Shown: piece after piece, positions 1 through 5,498 of the stretch
Numbering within the stretch: the stretch's first letter is position 1
Layout of the letters: every line of letters starts with the position of its first letter
Origin: a candidate division CSSED10-310 bacterium
GTDB taxonomy: Bacteria; CSSED10-310; JAFGDC01
NCBI GenBank assembly: GCA_016932295.1
Contig: JAFGDC010000438.1
Span: 1 to 5,498 of the forward strand
Direction of reading: 5' to 3'
Length of the DNA: 5,498 nt
Program-made: the position numbers and the translations under genes
Notes under the pieces: generated by a model
What the model was told of the DNA's origin: nothing
Databases searched by the model: none
Seen by the model: only the letters and a program-made list of their open reading frames with translations

Positions 1-40
1 ATAACCGAACTCCGGCGGCGGCTGGATCAAGACGGCGGAG

Positions 41-562
41 ATGGCGGCGAGTAAGCTGCGCATGGAGCGCATGTACGACCGGCATGCCGGCGCCGTTCAT
101 GCCCTGGCCGTACGACTCAGCGGATTCAATGAAGCCGATGCGCTGGATATGATGCAGGAAACGTTCTATCGGGCATTCCGGGCGCTTTCCTGGTTCCGGG
201 GTGAGTCCAGGGAACTGGCCTGGCTCCGGCGCATCTGTCTGAACATTGCGCGGGAGCGGTGGCGGCGGGATCAGGTTTACCGGCACAAGGTGGAACCTCT
301 GGTGAGTGAGCGCTGGTATGAAGGGCGCGGCAGTGATGCCGAGGAAAAACTCACCCGGGAGGTGCTGCTCGAAGCGCTGAATCAACTTCCCGCGCAAATG
401 CGGGAAGTGGTGGTTTTGAGGCACCTGGAAGGGTTGGCTCCGAAGGAGATTGCCCGTGAACTTCGGATCGCCGAAGGAACGGTTCGATCGAGGCTGTGCA
501 GGGCCAGGCGGGAGTTGATGGTGGCGCTTGGATTCGGGCAAGGAGAGCAAGATGACCTGTAA
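41..562 (+). CDS. ECF-family RNA polymerase sigma-70 factor
   Basis: The protein (173 residues) has the two-domain plan of extracytoplasmic-function sigma factors. Region 2 spans about residues 10-80, with the core-binding DMMQETF segment at 36-42 and the WFRGES...AWLRRICLNIARERWRR stretch that recognises and melts the -10 element. Region 4 spans about 110-163, with a helix-turn-helix (GLAPKEIARELRIAEGTVRSR, about 131-151) that reads the -35 element. There is no region 1.1 or 3, and the length is normal for the family. An in-frame stop at 2-4 limits the start. ATG 41 is preceded closely by a purine-rich stretch but has no well-spaced Shine-Dalgarno, so ATG 62 is possible. The stop overlaps the next gene by 11 bases, suggesting translational coupling to its likely anti-sigma partner. 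By family analogy it would be held inactive at the membrane until a signal releases it. The regulon cannot be inferred from this window, and the ECF subgroup is not assigned. Confidence 0.93.
   Translation: MAASKLRMERMYDRHAGAVHALAVRLSGFNEADALDMMQETFYRAFRALSWFRGESRELAWLRRICLNIARERWRRDQVYRHKVEPLVSERWYEGRGSDAEEKLTREVLLEALNQLPAQMREVVVLRHLEGLAPKEIARELRIAEGTVRSRLCRARRELMVALGFGQGEQDDL
541..545 (+). promoter_or_regulatory. Ribosome binding site deciding the anti-sigma start
   Basis: AGGAG lies six bases before ATG 552, inside the end of the sigma factor gene. This favours ATG 552 over the upstream in-frame TTG at 528. The ATG choice also places the first zinc-ligand cysteine at residue 3, as is common in zinc-finger anti-sigma proteins. 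Confidence 0.7.
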
Positions 563-1355
563 TCATATTCGCGGCCTGCTCGAGCAGCGGCTCGATGGCC
601 CATTGTCGGCGCGGGAGTCGCGGTCGGTCGAGATGCATCTCGCGGGCTGCGATGAGTGCCGGCGGTACGCGGCCGGGTTGGAAACACTCACCGCGACGCT
701 GGCTGGCATGCCGCTCCCGCACCATGATCCGGCGGCGGCGCGCGAGATCCTGCGTGGCGCCGCCGCCCGGCTCGAAGCGGCGCGGACGTTGTTTCCGAGG
801 AGGGCGGTGGCAATTGCCGCCGGCGTGGTGCTGGTGTTTATCGTGGGTTATCTGGCCGGTCGCGGACGTGGTCCGACGTCCAGTGCGGTAAGAGTGGTGG
901 AGATGTCTGCCGGTAATGTCTGCGCCGCTTTGGCTGGTTACGCCTACGAGCTTGATCCGGGAATGATCTACCGGGCCGGTGCTCGGGGACTTGTCATGTT
1001 TCGGGCAGGTGCTTTTACCATCGATCTGCCGGCATCGTTAGGATCTCACGGCCCTTACAGCCTGCGCGATGAGCGCGCCGGCGGCAGCGGTCACCGGTTA
1101 TGCGCCCCCTATGTTTCTCCCTTCGGCGAGGTACTGGTGCTGCACCTTGATTTCGCTGCCCGGGGTCGGCGTGGGACAGGCTTCGAGGTGTTCAGCGACG
1201 AGGCCAGGATCATGCACCACGGCGTTACCTGGTGGCATGGTGAAAACCGATTCATGCTTGAAGGCCGCGTGCCCGCATCCTATCTGCTGGATATGGCCAT
1301 GGAACTGCAGGGCAGTGTCACCGCTGCTCCAGATTCATCGGAATCACACGCCTGA
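552..1355 (+). CDS. Membrane-anchored zinc-finger (ZAS-type) anti-sigma factor
   Basis: Starting at ATG 552 the protein has 267 residues in three parts. Residues 1-45 form a putative zinc-binding anti-sigma domain with Cys3 and the hallmark H-x3-C-x2-C (His29, Cys33, Cys36), the zf-HC2/ZAS pattern of proteins that bind ECF sigma factors. An Ala-rich linker follows. Residues 85-103 are a single hydrophobic transmembrane helix (AVAIAAGVVLVFIVGYLAG) flanked by arginines. Residues 105-267 would be extracytoplasmic and match no family I recognise. This part contains only two cysteines (124 and 184) and a His/Trp-rich patch near 222-229, so a disulfide or metal-sensing role is conceivable but is only inference. 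The gene overlaps the sigma gene by 11 bases, so they form one operon, and the natural target is that sigma factor. The anti-sigma call rests on the zinc motif, the membrane topology and the gene pairing. Confidence 0.85.
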   Translation: MTCNHIRGLLEQRLDGPLSARESRSVEMHLAGCDECRRYAAGLETLTATLAGMPLPHHDPAAAREILRGAAARLEAARTLFPRRAVAIAAGVVLVFIVGYLAGRGRGPTSSAVRVVEMSAGNVCAALAGYAYELDPGMIYRAGARGLVMFRAGAFTIDLPASLGSHGPYSLRDERAGGSGHRLCAPYVSPFGEVLVLHLDFAARGRRGTGFEVFSDEARIMHHGVTWWHGENRFMLEGRVPASYLLDMAMELQGSVTAAPDSSESHA

Positions 1356-1526
1356 ACGGTTCCGTGGAGTGATCCCCGGACCCCTGGCTCGCCATGCCGC
1401 CGCAGATGGTAAAATGAATTTCCGCCTGGTGGAGACGATCAATATGTGCAGCACTTCATCGTAAAGGTCCACGGTGGCTTCCTTCCGGGCTGGAGTCTGC
1501 CCCGCCCGGCGGGTCTCGTCAAGTTT
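1356..1526. other. Convergent intergenic spacer, no gene seen
   Basis: This 171-base spacer separates the plus-strand anti-sigma gene from the 3' end of minus-strand hemW. A 15-codon frame at 1414-1464 lacks a convincing ribosome binding site and is not called. The only clear structure is a small GC hairpin at 1501-1513 (CCCGC, three-base loop, GCGGG). It has no proper T-run on either side, so it is at best a weak, possibly bidirectional, transcription stop. Confidence 0.5.
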
Positions 1527-2633
1527 CTAGGCGAATTCCAATGCCAAACGGTCAGCCAGCAGGTAGCCTTCGGCCGTGGGGATGATCCTGTTCGCCTGTG
1601 GCAGGAGTAGTCCGTTTTCGATGAGTTGTTCCAGGCATGGTTCCCATGTTTCCGCCCCGGCCAGATCCGCGAATGCCACGCCGTCAATGGCTCTGAAACC
1701 CAGGGCCAGGCGCTCGAGCCGGAGCTGCTCCGCGGTCAGCGTTTCACGTTCCTCGACTGCGTCCCCACCGCAGTTCAGCCGCGAGCAGTACTCCCGCACA
1801 TCGGCGATATTCCACCAGCGTTCCGTACCGAGGAACGAATGGGCCGCCGGACCCAGGCCGAGGTAAGGGTGGTGCCGCCAGTATTTGAGGTTGTGCCTGC
1901 AGCGGTATTTTTCACCAAGGGAGTAGTTGGACACCTCGTAGTGTTCGTATCCGTGGTTCCTCAGGTAGTCCGAGATGCTCAGGAATGCGGCGCACTGGTC
2001 ATCCTCGGGTGGTTCATGCACACGGCCGCTGGCGATCGACTCGCCAAGCGGTGTGCCGTGCGCGACGGTGAGCTGGCAGCAGGACAGATGTTCCGGAGCG
2101 CAGGCCAGGATTTGGCGCAGCGAATCGATGCAGTCTCGAGTCCGCTGTCCGGGCAATCCGAACATGAGATCGACGGCCAGGTTTCGGCATCCTGCTTCCC
2201 GGCAGATGTCCATGGCGCGCAATGCCTGGGCGGCATTATGGCGGCGGCCGAGAAAGCGCAGTTCCCCATCGTTCATCGATTGCACACCCAGACTGAGCCG
2301 CCCGATACCCGATCCGAGATAGCGACTCACCAGTTCGGGTGTCACGTCAACAGGGTTGAGTTCGATGGTGCATTCGATCAACGGCTCTTCGAACAAGGCT
2401 TCAAGCAGGCTGGAGAGACAGGCGGGATCGATGGCGGACGGGGTGCCGCCACCGAAAAAAACCGTGTCGAAGGGAGGAAATCGGCGCCGTGATCGTTCCA
2501 GTTCGAGCCGGAGTGCGGCGCGCCAGTCATGGACATGGCTCCTGTCCGTGAGCGAGTAGAAATCACAGTAGGGGCAGATGGTTTTGCAGAAGGGCACATG
2601 TATGTACAGGCCCGCCGGCGTGTCCCGGATCAT
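1527..2633 (-). CDS. hemW: HemW-type radical SAM protein (heme chaperone; formerly oxygen-independent coproporphyrinogen oxidase-like)
   Basis: The 368-residue protein has the radical-SAM cluster motif C-x3-C-x2-C near the N-terminus (Cys16, Cys20, Cys23, within YIHVPFCKTICPYCDF), the SAM-binding GGGTP at 61-65, LSLGVQS near 114-119, and a C-terminal HemW-type domain. It carries the HNxxYW motif (HNLKYW, 247-252), which in HemW proteins is linked to heme binding and separates them from true HemN coproporphyrinogen dehydrogenases; the YIHVPFC start is also HemW-like. Length is normal for the family. Known HemW proteins bind heme and a 4Fe-4S cluster in the cytoplasm and are implicated in heme delivery to respiratory enzymes; genome pipelines often mislabel them as coproporphyrinogen III oxidase. 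The ATG at 2633 is the only reasonable start: no in-frame start precedes it before an upstream stop, and its ribosome site is weak. It lies 109 bases downstream of lepA on the same strand, an order also seen in Bacillus. Confidence 0.93.
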   Translation of the reverse strand: MIRDTPAGLYIHVPFCKTICPYCDFYSLTDRSHVHDWRAALRLELERSRRRFPPFDTVFFGGGTPSAIDPACLSSLLEALFEEPLIECTIELNPVDVTPELVSRYLGSGIGRLSLGVQSMNDGELRFLGRRHNAAQALRAMDICREAGCRNLAVDLMFGLPGQRTRDCIDSLRQILACAPEHLSCCQLTVAHGTPLGESIASGRVHEPPEDDQCAAFLSISDYLRNHGYEHYEVSNYSLGEKYRCRHNLKYWRHHPYLGLGPAAHSFLGTERWWNIADVREYCSRLNCGGDAVEERETLTAEQLRLERLALGFRAIDGVAFADLAGAETWEPCLEQLIENGLLLPQANRIIPTAEGYLLADRLALEFA

Positions 2634-2742
2634 GACGTGCCCTGTCCGCGGCGTCGATTCAACAGGATGGTGTCCTTTCCATGATACCCGTCATCGGTGA
2701 TATCGACGGCCTGTGAGTCCGGCTCGCCGCCGTGGCGCCGGA
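2634..2742 (-). other. lepA-hemW spacer with a hairpin after the lepA stop
   Basis: Reading the minus strand, an inverted repeat TCCGGC/GCCGGA (2737-2742 with 2718-2723) begins directly after the lepA stop codon, with an inner GCC/GGC pairing. No T-run follows, so it is not a standard intrinsic terminator. It could protect the lepA message end or weakly attenuate transcription into hemW. A TATCAT hexamer downstream lacks a matching -35, so I do not call a separate hemW promoter. Confidence 0.4.
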
Positions 2743-4275
2743 TCAATTGTCATCGGTCTTGAGCACCGCCACGAAGGCTTTCTGGGGGATCATGACCTGC
2801 CCCACCATCTTCATGCGTTTCTTGCCCTTCGCCTGTTTTTCGAGAAGTTTCCGCTTGCGCGATATGTCGCCGCCGTAGCATTTTGCGGTAACATCCTTCC
2901 GGAATGCATTGACCGTCGCCCGGCAGATGATTTTACCGCCGATGGCTCCCTGGGTGGCGATTTTGAACTGGTGCTTGGGAATCTCTTCCTTGAGCCGCTC
3001 CACCACCTGCAGCCCTTTGGCCCTGGCGCTGCCACGGTGGATGATCAGGGACAGGGCATCGACTTTCTCGCCGTTCACCAGGATATCCATCTTCACCAAA
3101 TCGTTTTTGCGATAGTCGATGATTTCATAATCGAAGGAGCCGTAGCCCTGGGTGATGGTCTTTAGGGTATCATAAAAATCATAGATGACCTCGGCCAGCG
3201 GCAGATCGAACAGGACCTCGATGCGTCCGGGATGCGGGTACTTGAATTGTGAGTTGTCCCCGCGCCTGCTCAGGCAGAGTTTCATCACTGCGCCCATGTA
3301 TCGTTCTGGGATGTGGATGTTGGCACGGATGAACGGCTCCTTGGCATAGGCGATCAGCACCTGATCGGGATAATACTGGGGATTGTTGATGGTCACTTCC
3401 TCGCCGTCCCTGAGCCCGATTTTGTACTCGACGCTGGGGAAGGTCATCACGACCGCCTGGTCGAATTCTCGTTCCAGGCGCTGCTGGAAGATCTCGAGAT
3501 GCAGCAATCCCAGGAATCCGCAGCGGAATCCCTGGCCCAGCGCGACCGAGGAATCGCGCTGGAATGTAAGAGAGGCATCGTTGAGCTTGTAACGTTCGAT
3601 GGCGTCCGCCAGGGCGGAGAATTCGGCCGCTTCCATGGGGTAGATGGATGAGAACACCACCGGTTTGACTTCCTTGAATCCAGGCAGCATCTTGGACACC
3701 GGCTTGTCGGCGTGGGTTATGGTATCGCCGATGCGGGTGCCGCTCACTGTTTTGATGCCGGCGATGAGATAACCCACCTCACCGGCCGCAAGCCGGTCCC
3801 GTTTGTTGCGATGGAGCAGGAAAACGCCCACTTCTTCAACTTTGAAGGTGGATTCGAGCGCCATGAAGAGAATATGGTCACCTGGTTTGATGACGCCTTC
3901 CATGACCCTGCAACTGATGATGGCTCCCCGGAATGGATCGTAATGAGCATCGAAGATGAGGGCGGCCAGGGGCGCCGTGGGATCGCCCTTGGGCGGCGGG
4001 ATGCGCTGCACGATGGCTTCGAAGATGTCGAGGACCCCTGTCCCATCCTTGGCTGAACACGCAATGGTATCGTCCGAGTCCAGGCCCAGTTTGTTTTCGA
4101 TCTCCGCCTTGGTGCGTTCGATATCGGCGGAGGGCAGATCGATCTTGTTGATCACCGGGATGATCTCCAGGTTGTGCTCGATGGCCGCGTACAGGTTGGC
4201 GACGGTTTGGGCTTCCACGCCCTGGGATGCATCCATCAACAGCAACACACCTTCACAGGATGCCAGCGGCCGCCG
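2743..4275 (-). CDS. lepA: Elongation factor 4 (LepA), N-terminally truncated
   Basis: The open frame encodes the family from about E. coli LepA residue 93 to the C-terminus, roughly 510 of about 600 residues. It reads from the end of domain I (LASCEGVLLLMDASQGVEAQT), through the G4 motif NKID and G5-like CSAK, the translation-factor beta-barrel, the EF-G-like domains (SVALGQGFRCGFLGLLHLEI) and the LepA-specific C-terminal domain (KCYGGDISRKRKLLEKQAKGKKRMK). LepA is a ribosome-associated GTPase that remodels or back-translocates stalled ribosomes. The missing part holds G1 (AHIDHGKST), the switch region and G3 (DTPGHVDF), so the product could not bind and hydrolyse GTP normally. In-frame sequence ends at a TGA at 4276-4278. 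The first possible starts are GTG 4248 or ATG 4236, neither with a well-placed ribosome site. No further frameshift or stop is visible, so the break is recent, or is a cloning or assembly junction. The gene should be treated as partial or a pseudogene. hemW follows it. Confidence 0.92.
   Translation of the reverse strand, partial: RRPLASCEGVLLLMDASQGVEAQTVANLYAAIEHNLEIIPVINKIDLPSADIERTKAEIENKLGLDSDDTIACSAKDGTGVLDIFEAIVQRIPPPKGDPTAPLAALIFDAHYDPFRGAIISCRVMEGVIKPGDHILFMALESTFKVEEVGVFLLHRNKRDRLAAGEVGYLIAGIKTVSGTRIGDTITHADKPVSKMLPGFKEVKPVVFSSIYPMEAAEFSALADAIERYKLNDASLTFQRDSSVALGQGFRCGFLGLLHLEIFQQRLEREFDQAVVMTFPSVEYKIGLRDGEEVTINNPQYYPDQVLIAYAKEPFIRANIHIPERYMGAVMKLCLSRRGDNSQFKYPHPGRIEVLFDLPLAEVIYDFYDTLKTITQGYGSFDYEIIDYRKNDLVKMDILVNGEKVDALSLIIHRGSARAKGLQVVERLKEEIPKHQFKIATQGAIGGKIICRATVNAFRKDVTAKCYGGDISRKRKLLEKQAKGKKRMKMVGQVMIPQKAFVAVLKTDDN
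4266..4275. other. Junction where LepA homology ends, overlapping a NotI site
   Basis: LepA-like codons run up to CGG CCG CTG GCA TCC on the minus strand (RPLAS, versus the family's SRSLA), and then similarity stops at once. The eight-base palindrome GCGGCCGC, the NotI recognition sequence, occupies 4266-4273, exactly at this boundary. Beyond it the sequence becomes AT-richer and belongs to the upstream region of the RRM gene. The join could be a genomic deletion or rearrangement, or an artefact. Confidence 0.55.
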
Positions 4276-4300
4276 TCATCACTCGAAAACCTAAAAGGTC

Positions 4301-4343
4301 GAAAAAAAATACAGTTGCGCATTTTCGAAATGACCTGTAGAAT
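4301..4343 (+). promoter_or_regulatory. Candidate sigma-70 promoter of the RRM gene
   Basis: TTGCGC at 4315-4320 and TAGAAT at 4338-4343 are separated by exactly 17 bases. The -10 matches the consensus in five of six positions, and the -35 keeps the TTG core. An A-tract just upstream (4301-4309) resembles an UP element. Transcription would begin near 4350, giving a leader of about 90 bases before ATG 4441. Confidence 0.55.
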
Positions 4344-4347
4344 ACGG

Positions 4348-4426
4348 CTTGGCTATGTTGAGATAGTCGACCAAGCTTCATCGTTGTGTCATAGTGAAGG
4401 CTCGGTAATCAAAACATGTGACACGA
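4348..4426 (+). promoter_or_regulatory. Structured 5' leader of the RRM gene
   Basis: Two inverted repeats fill the leader. The first is CTTGG-CTAT (4348-4356) pairing with ATAG (4363-4366) and CCAAG (4371-4375), with a four-base bulge. The second is TTGTGTCA (4384-4391) pairing with TGACACGA (4419-4426), including one wobble pair; it ends just before the Shine-Dalgarno sequence. Long structured leaders are typical of bacterial cold-shock genes, so temperature-sensitive or autoregulated translation is possible. That function is inferred; only the pairings are visible. Confidence 0.4.
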
Positions 4427-4429
4427 TAT

Positions 4430-4434
4430 GAGGA
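4430..4434 (+). promoter_or_regulatory. Ribosome binding site of the RRM gene
   Basis: GAGGA lies six bases ahead of ATG 4441, a near-ideal Shine-Dalgarno site that confirms the start. Confidence 0.75.
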
Positions 4435-4440
4435 AGCGTT

Positions 4441-4740
4441 ATGGATATTTATGTTGGCAACCTATCGTTCGAAACCAAGGACAGTGATCTTAAAAAGTTG
4501 TTCGAGACTTACGGCGTGGTCGACGCGGTGCGTATAATCACGGATCGCGACACCGGCAGATCAAAGGGTTTCGCGTTCATCGAGATGCCGGACAAGAGCG
4601 CGGCTCAGCAAGCGATCGACAATATCAATGGTTCGGAAGTTCATGGTCGCGCTTTGCGGGTGAACGAGTCCACCCCGAAACCGCAGCGTGACGATCGTCG
4701 CGGCGGTGGTGGCGGTGGCGGCGGCCGAAGCCGCTGGTAG
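4441..4740 (+). CDS. Small RNA-binding protein with a single RRM domain and glycine-rich tail
   Basis: The 99-residue protein is almost entirely one RNA recognition motif. RNP2 is IYVGNL (residues 3-8) and RNP1 is KGFAFIEM (42-49), with the aromatic residues that stack on RNA bases (Tyr4, Phe44, Phe46). The usual RRM phrases TDRDTGRSKGFAF and a C-terminal ALRVNE strand are present. The tail (about 79-99) is basic and ends in eight consecutive glycines followed by RSRW, like the short glycine-rich RRM proteins of cyanobacteria and many proteobacteria. Those proteins bind single-stranded RNA in the cytoplasm and several are cold-induced. The specific target here is unknown. The gene is monocistronic: it has its own candidate promoter, a strong ribosome site and a terminator 20 bases after the stop. 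It is complete and lies next to the broken lepA without any obvious functional link. Confidence 0.94.
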   Translation: MDIYVGNLSFETKDSDLKKLFETYGVVDAVRIITDRDTGRSKGFAFIEMPDKSAAQQAIDNINGSEVHGRALRVNESTPKPQRDDRRGGGGGGGGRSRW

Positions 4741-4760
4741 GTATTTGAACGTCTGAGAAG

Positions 4761-4796
4761 GCACGGGACCGTAGTGCGGTCCCGCGCTTTTTTTTT
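4761..4796 (+). terminator. Intrinsic terminator of the RRM gene
   Basis: An eight-pair GC-rich stem (CGGGACCG at 4764-4771 with CGGTCCCG at 4777-4784, loop TAGTG) extends past one mismatch by a further GC/GC pair. A run of nine T residues follows at 4788-4796. This is a textbook Rho-independent terminator for the plus strand. Confidence 0.93.
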
Positions 4797-5129
4797 AGGA
4801 AGGGAATGCGCCACCGGAAGGGTAACGGCCGGGTCGGGACGTTCCCCGGGCGTGATCTTGTTTTTAGCCATAGGCAAATGAGCCCTGTTTTTTCGCGGTC
4901 AGTCGGCTACTTCCTTGGCAAGGTGGACGAAGACCTCCGGTTGGCACACGGCATAAAAGCGTTCGAGCCAGGTTTTATCGACGGCCGTCGCCAGGGTGGC
5001 TTTACTCGCTACGACGAGTTCGGTTCTTCGATCTCATCTACCATTACTACAGAATCTCTCCGCCAACACCCTTAAGGTCCCCGGACAAGTGGTCCTACGC
5101 CTGGCATCCAATGGTCAGATTCTCCGGCG
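4797..5129. other. Gene-poor region with possible decayed coding sequence
   Basis: No gene can be assigned with confidence here. A minus-strand frame at 4899-5033 (44 codons plus stop, no start, closed upstream by a stop at 5034-5036) has coding-like composition and reads TWLERFYAVCQPEVFVHLAK in its centre, but I do not recognise it. A plus-strand frame over the same stretch (about 4806-5075) is also open and equally unrecognised. From about 5015 on, short plus-strand pieces in shifting frames could be degenerate upstream parts of the IS630 transposase, but none shows its second catalytic aspartate motif. A CCGGG/CCCGG inverted repeat lies at 4829-4849. Confidence 0.4.
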
Positions 5130-5357
5130 ATGGCGTATCTCGCCCCGCGTCCGAACCGCTTCGGGTTCGTTCTTACCCCCACTCATGGATCATGGCTCAA
5201 CATCATCGAGTCGTTCGTTGCGAAGATGACGAAAACCGTGCTGCGAGGCATGCAAGTGTCCTCGCCTGTCGAGTTGAAAGCCAGGCTCGTCACCTACCTT
5301 GAGGAGGTAAATCAGCATCCTGTTATATTTCGTTGGCGCTATGGTATCGAATTATGA
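5130..5357 (+). pseudogene. IS630-family transposase, C-terminal fragment
   Basis: The 75 codons encode the end of a DDE transposase of the IS630 type. They contain the characteristic LTPTHGSWLNIIES block, whose Glu (residue 27 of the fragment) is the third catalytic acidic residue, followed by the helical tail ending PVIFRWRYGIEL, close to the PVVxxWxY endings of this family. The C-terminus looks complete, with a natural TGA stop. About three-quarters of the protein, including the helix-turn-helix and both catalytic aspartates, is missing or unrecognisable upstream, so the fragment cannot transpose. The ATG at 5130 is an internal methionine with no ribosome site. I see no convincing terminal inverted repeats. 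Confidence 0.82.
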
Positions 5358-5410
5358 AATCGTTAGGCATGACACATTACTTGGTAAGCATCCGCCCACA
5401 ATTAACATGG
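5358..5410. other. Spacer between two transposase ends
   Basis: This 53-base, AT-richer spacer lies between the convergent stops of the IS630-type and ISAzo13-type transposase pieces. It probably contains the end of one or both elements. I could not fix a terminal inverted repeat or target duplication from this window alone. Confidence 0.35.
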
Positions 5411-5497
5411 TCAATTTGGGCTGATGACATAGTTCCACTCACCATGAAATGCATTCCTCAGAATATTGATCTCAGCCATCACGGCATCGGATATCTT
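5411..5497 (-). CDS. ISAzo13-family transposase, C-terminal end (runs off the window)
   Basis: The minus strand encodes 28 residues and a TGA stop at 5411-5413. The reading ISDAVMAEIN followed by NAFHGEWNYVISPN matches the C-terminal signature of ISAzo13-type (Rhodopirellula DDE) transposases, in which a V-S-D-x-x-M-A-x-[IL]-N segment is followed by F-H-G-[ED]-W-N-Y-T-I-x-P. The frame is open at the window edge, so most of the gene, including the catalytic core, would lie beyond 5498 and I cannot say whether it is intact. It faces the IS630 fragment tail to tail across 53 bases. The call rests on a short match from memory but the motif is distinctive. Confidence 0.68.
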   Translation of the reverse strand, partial: KISDAVMAEINILRNAFHGEWNYVISPN

Positions 5498-5498
5498 G

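Noticed and set aside
1..40. Autoregulated ECF promoter ahead of the sigma gene
   Set aside because: Only 40 bases are visible, and no credible paired -35/-10 elements can be placed.
528..551. Upstream TTG start for the anti-sigma gene
   Set aside because: ATG 552 has a properly spaced AGGAG and places the zinc-ligand cysteine near the N-terminus. The TTG has no ribosome site.
351..725. Minus-strand open frames across the sigma/anti-sigma overlap
   Set aside because: Both plus-strand genes carry diagnostic motifs here, and the antisense products are Arg/Pro-rich without recognisable domains.
1414..1464. Possible 15-codon peptide in the convergent spacer
   Set aside because: There is no ribosome binding site, no motif, and the length is within chance expectation.
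1501..1513. GC hairpin as an intrinsic terminator
   Set aside because: The stem has only five pairs and no T-run follows in either direction.
1626..2492. Long plus-strand open frame (288 codons) opposite hemW
   Set aside because: It is the antisense shadow of a clearly conserved HemW gene, has no family features of its own, and results from GC-rich codon bias.
2713..4056. Several plus-strand open frames opposite lepA
   Set aside because: All are antisense to strongly conserved LepA codons. They contain low-complexity, His/Asp-rich translations typical of shadow frames.
1..5498. CRISPR array, tRNA or rRNA gene, phage or defence cluster
   Set aside because: No regularly spaced repeats, cloverleaf-like sequences, rRNA signatures or defence-gene motifs were seen on either strand.

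Overview
The window looks like bacterial chromosomal DNA from a GC-rich, probably Gram-negative organism. It carries an ECF sigma factor with a membrane-anchored zinc-finger anti-sigma, bacterial HemW and LepA/EF4, and a small bacterial RRM protein. Third codon positions in the genes are mostly G or C. I cannot place it at genus level. The lepA-then-hemW order on one strand is also known from Bacillus and other lineages, so it does not identify a phylum.

Layout: (1) 41-1355, plus strand: an ECF sigma-70 factor overlapping the gene for its likely membrane-bound anti-sigma factor, a typical two-gene signal-transduction unit. (2) 1356-1526: a short spacer where the plus-strand pair converges on hemW, with no recognisable gene. 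(3) 1527-4275, minus strand: lepA followed by hemW, probably co-transcribed with a 109-base gap. The lepA frame is intact from about family residue 93 to the C-terminus, but the first ~90 residues, including the P-loop and DTPGH motif, are absent. Homology stops abruptly at about 4270-4275, on top of a NotI recognition sequence. (4) 4280-4796, plus strand: an independent RRM RNA-binding protein gene with a candidate sigma-70 promoter, a structured ~90-base leader, a good Shine-Dalgarno site and a very clear intrinsic terminator. (5) 4800-5498: a less organised stretch with insertion-sequence debris, namely the C-terminal end of an IS630-family transposase on the plus strand and the C-terminal end of an ISAzo13-type transposase on the minus strand, running off the window.

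Functionally the parts are unrelated: envelope or stress signalling (sigma/anti-sigma), translation quality control (LepA), heme handling (HemW), RNA binding or cold adaptation (RRM protein) and transposon remnants. I see no CRISPR array, rRNA, tRNA, toxin-antitoxin pair or clearly new multi-gene system. The points most worth a second look are the decapitated lepA and its junction, the unassigned extracytoplasmic domain of the anti-sigma factor, and the structured leader of the RRM gene.
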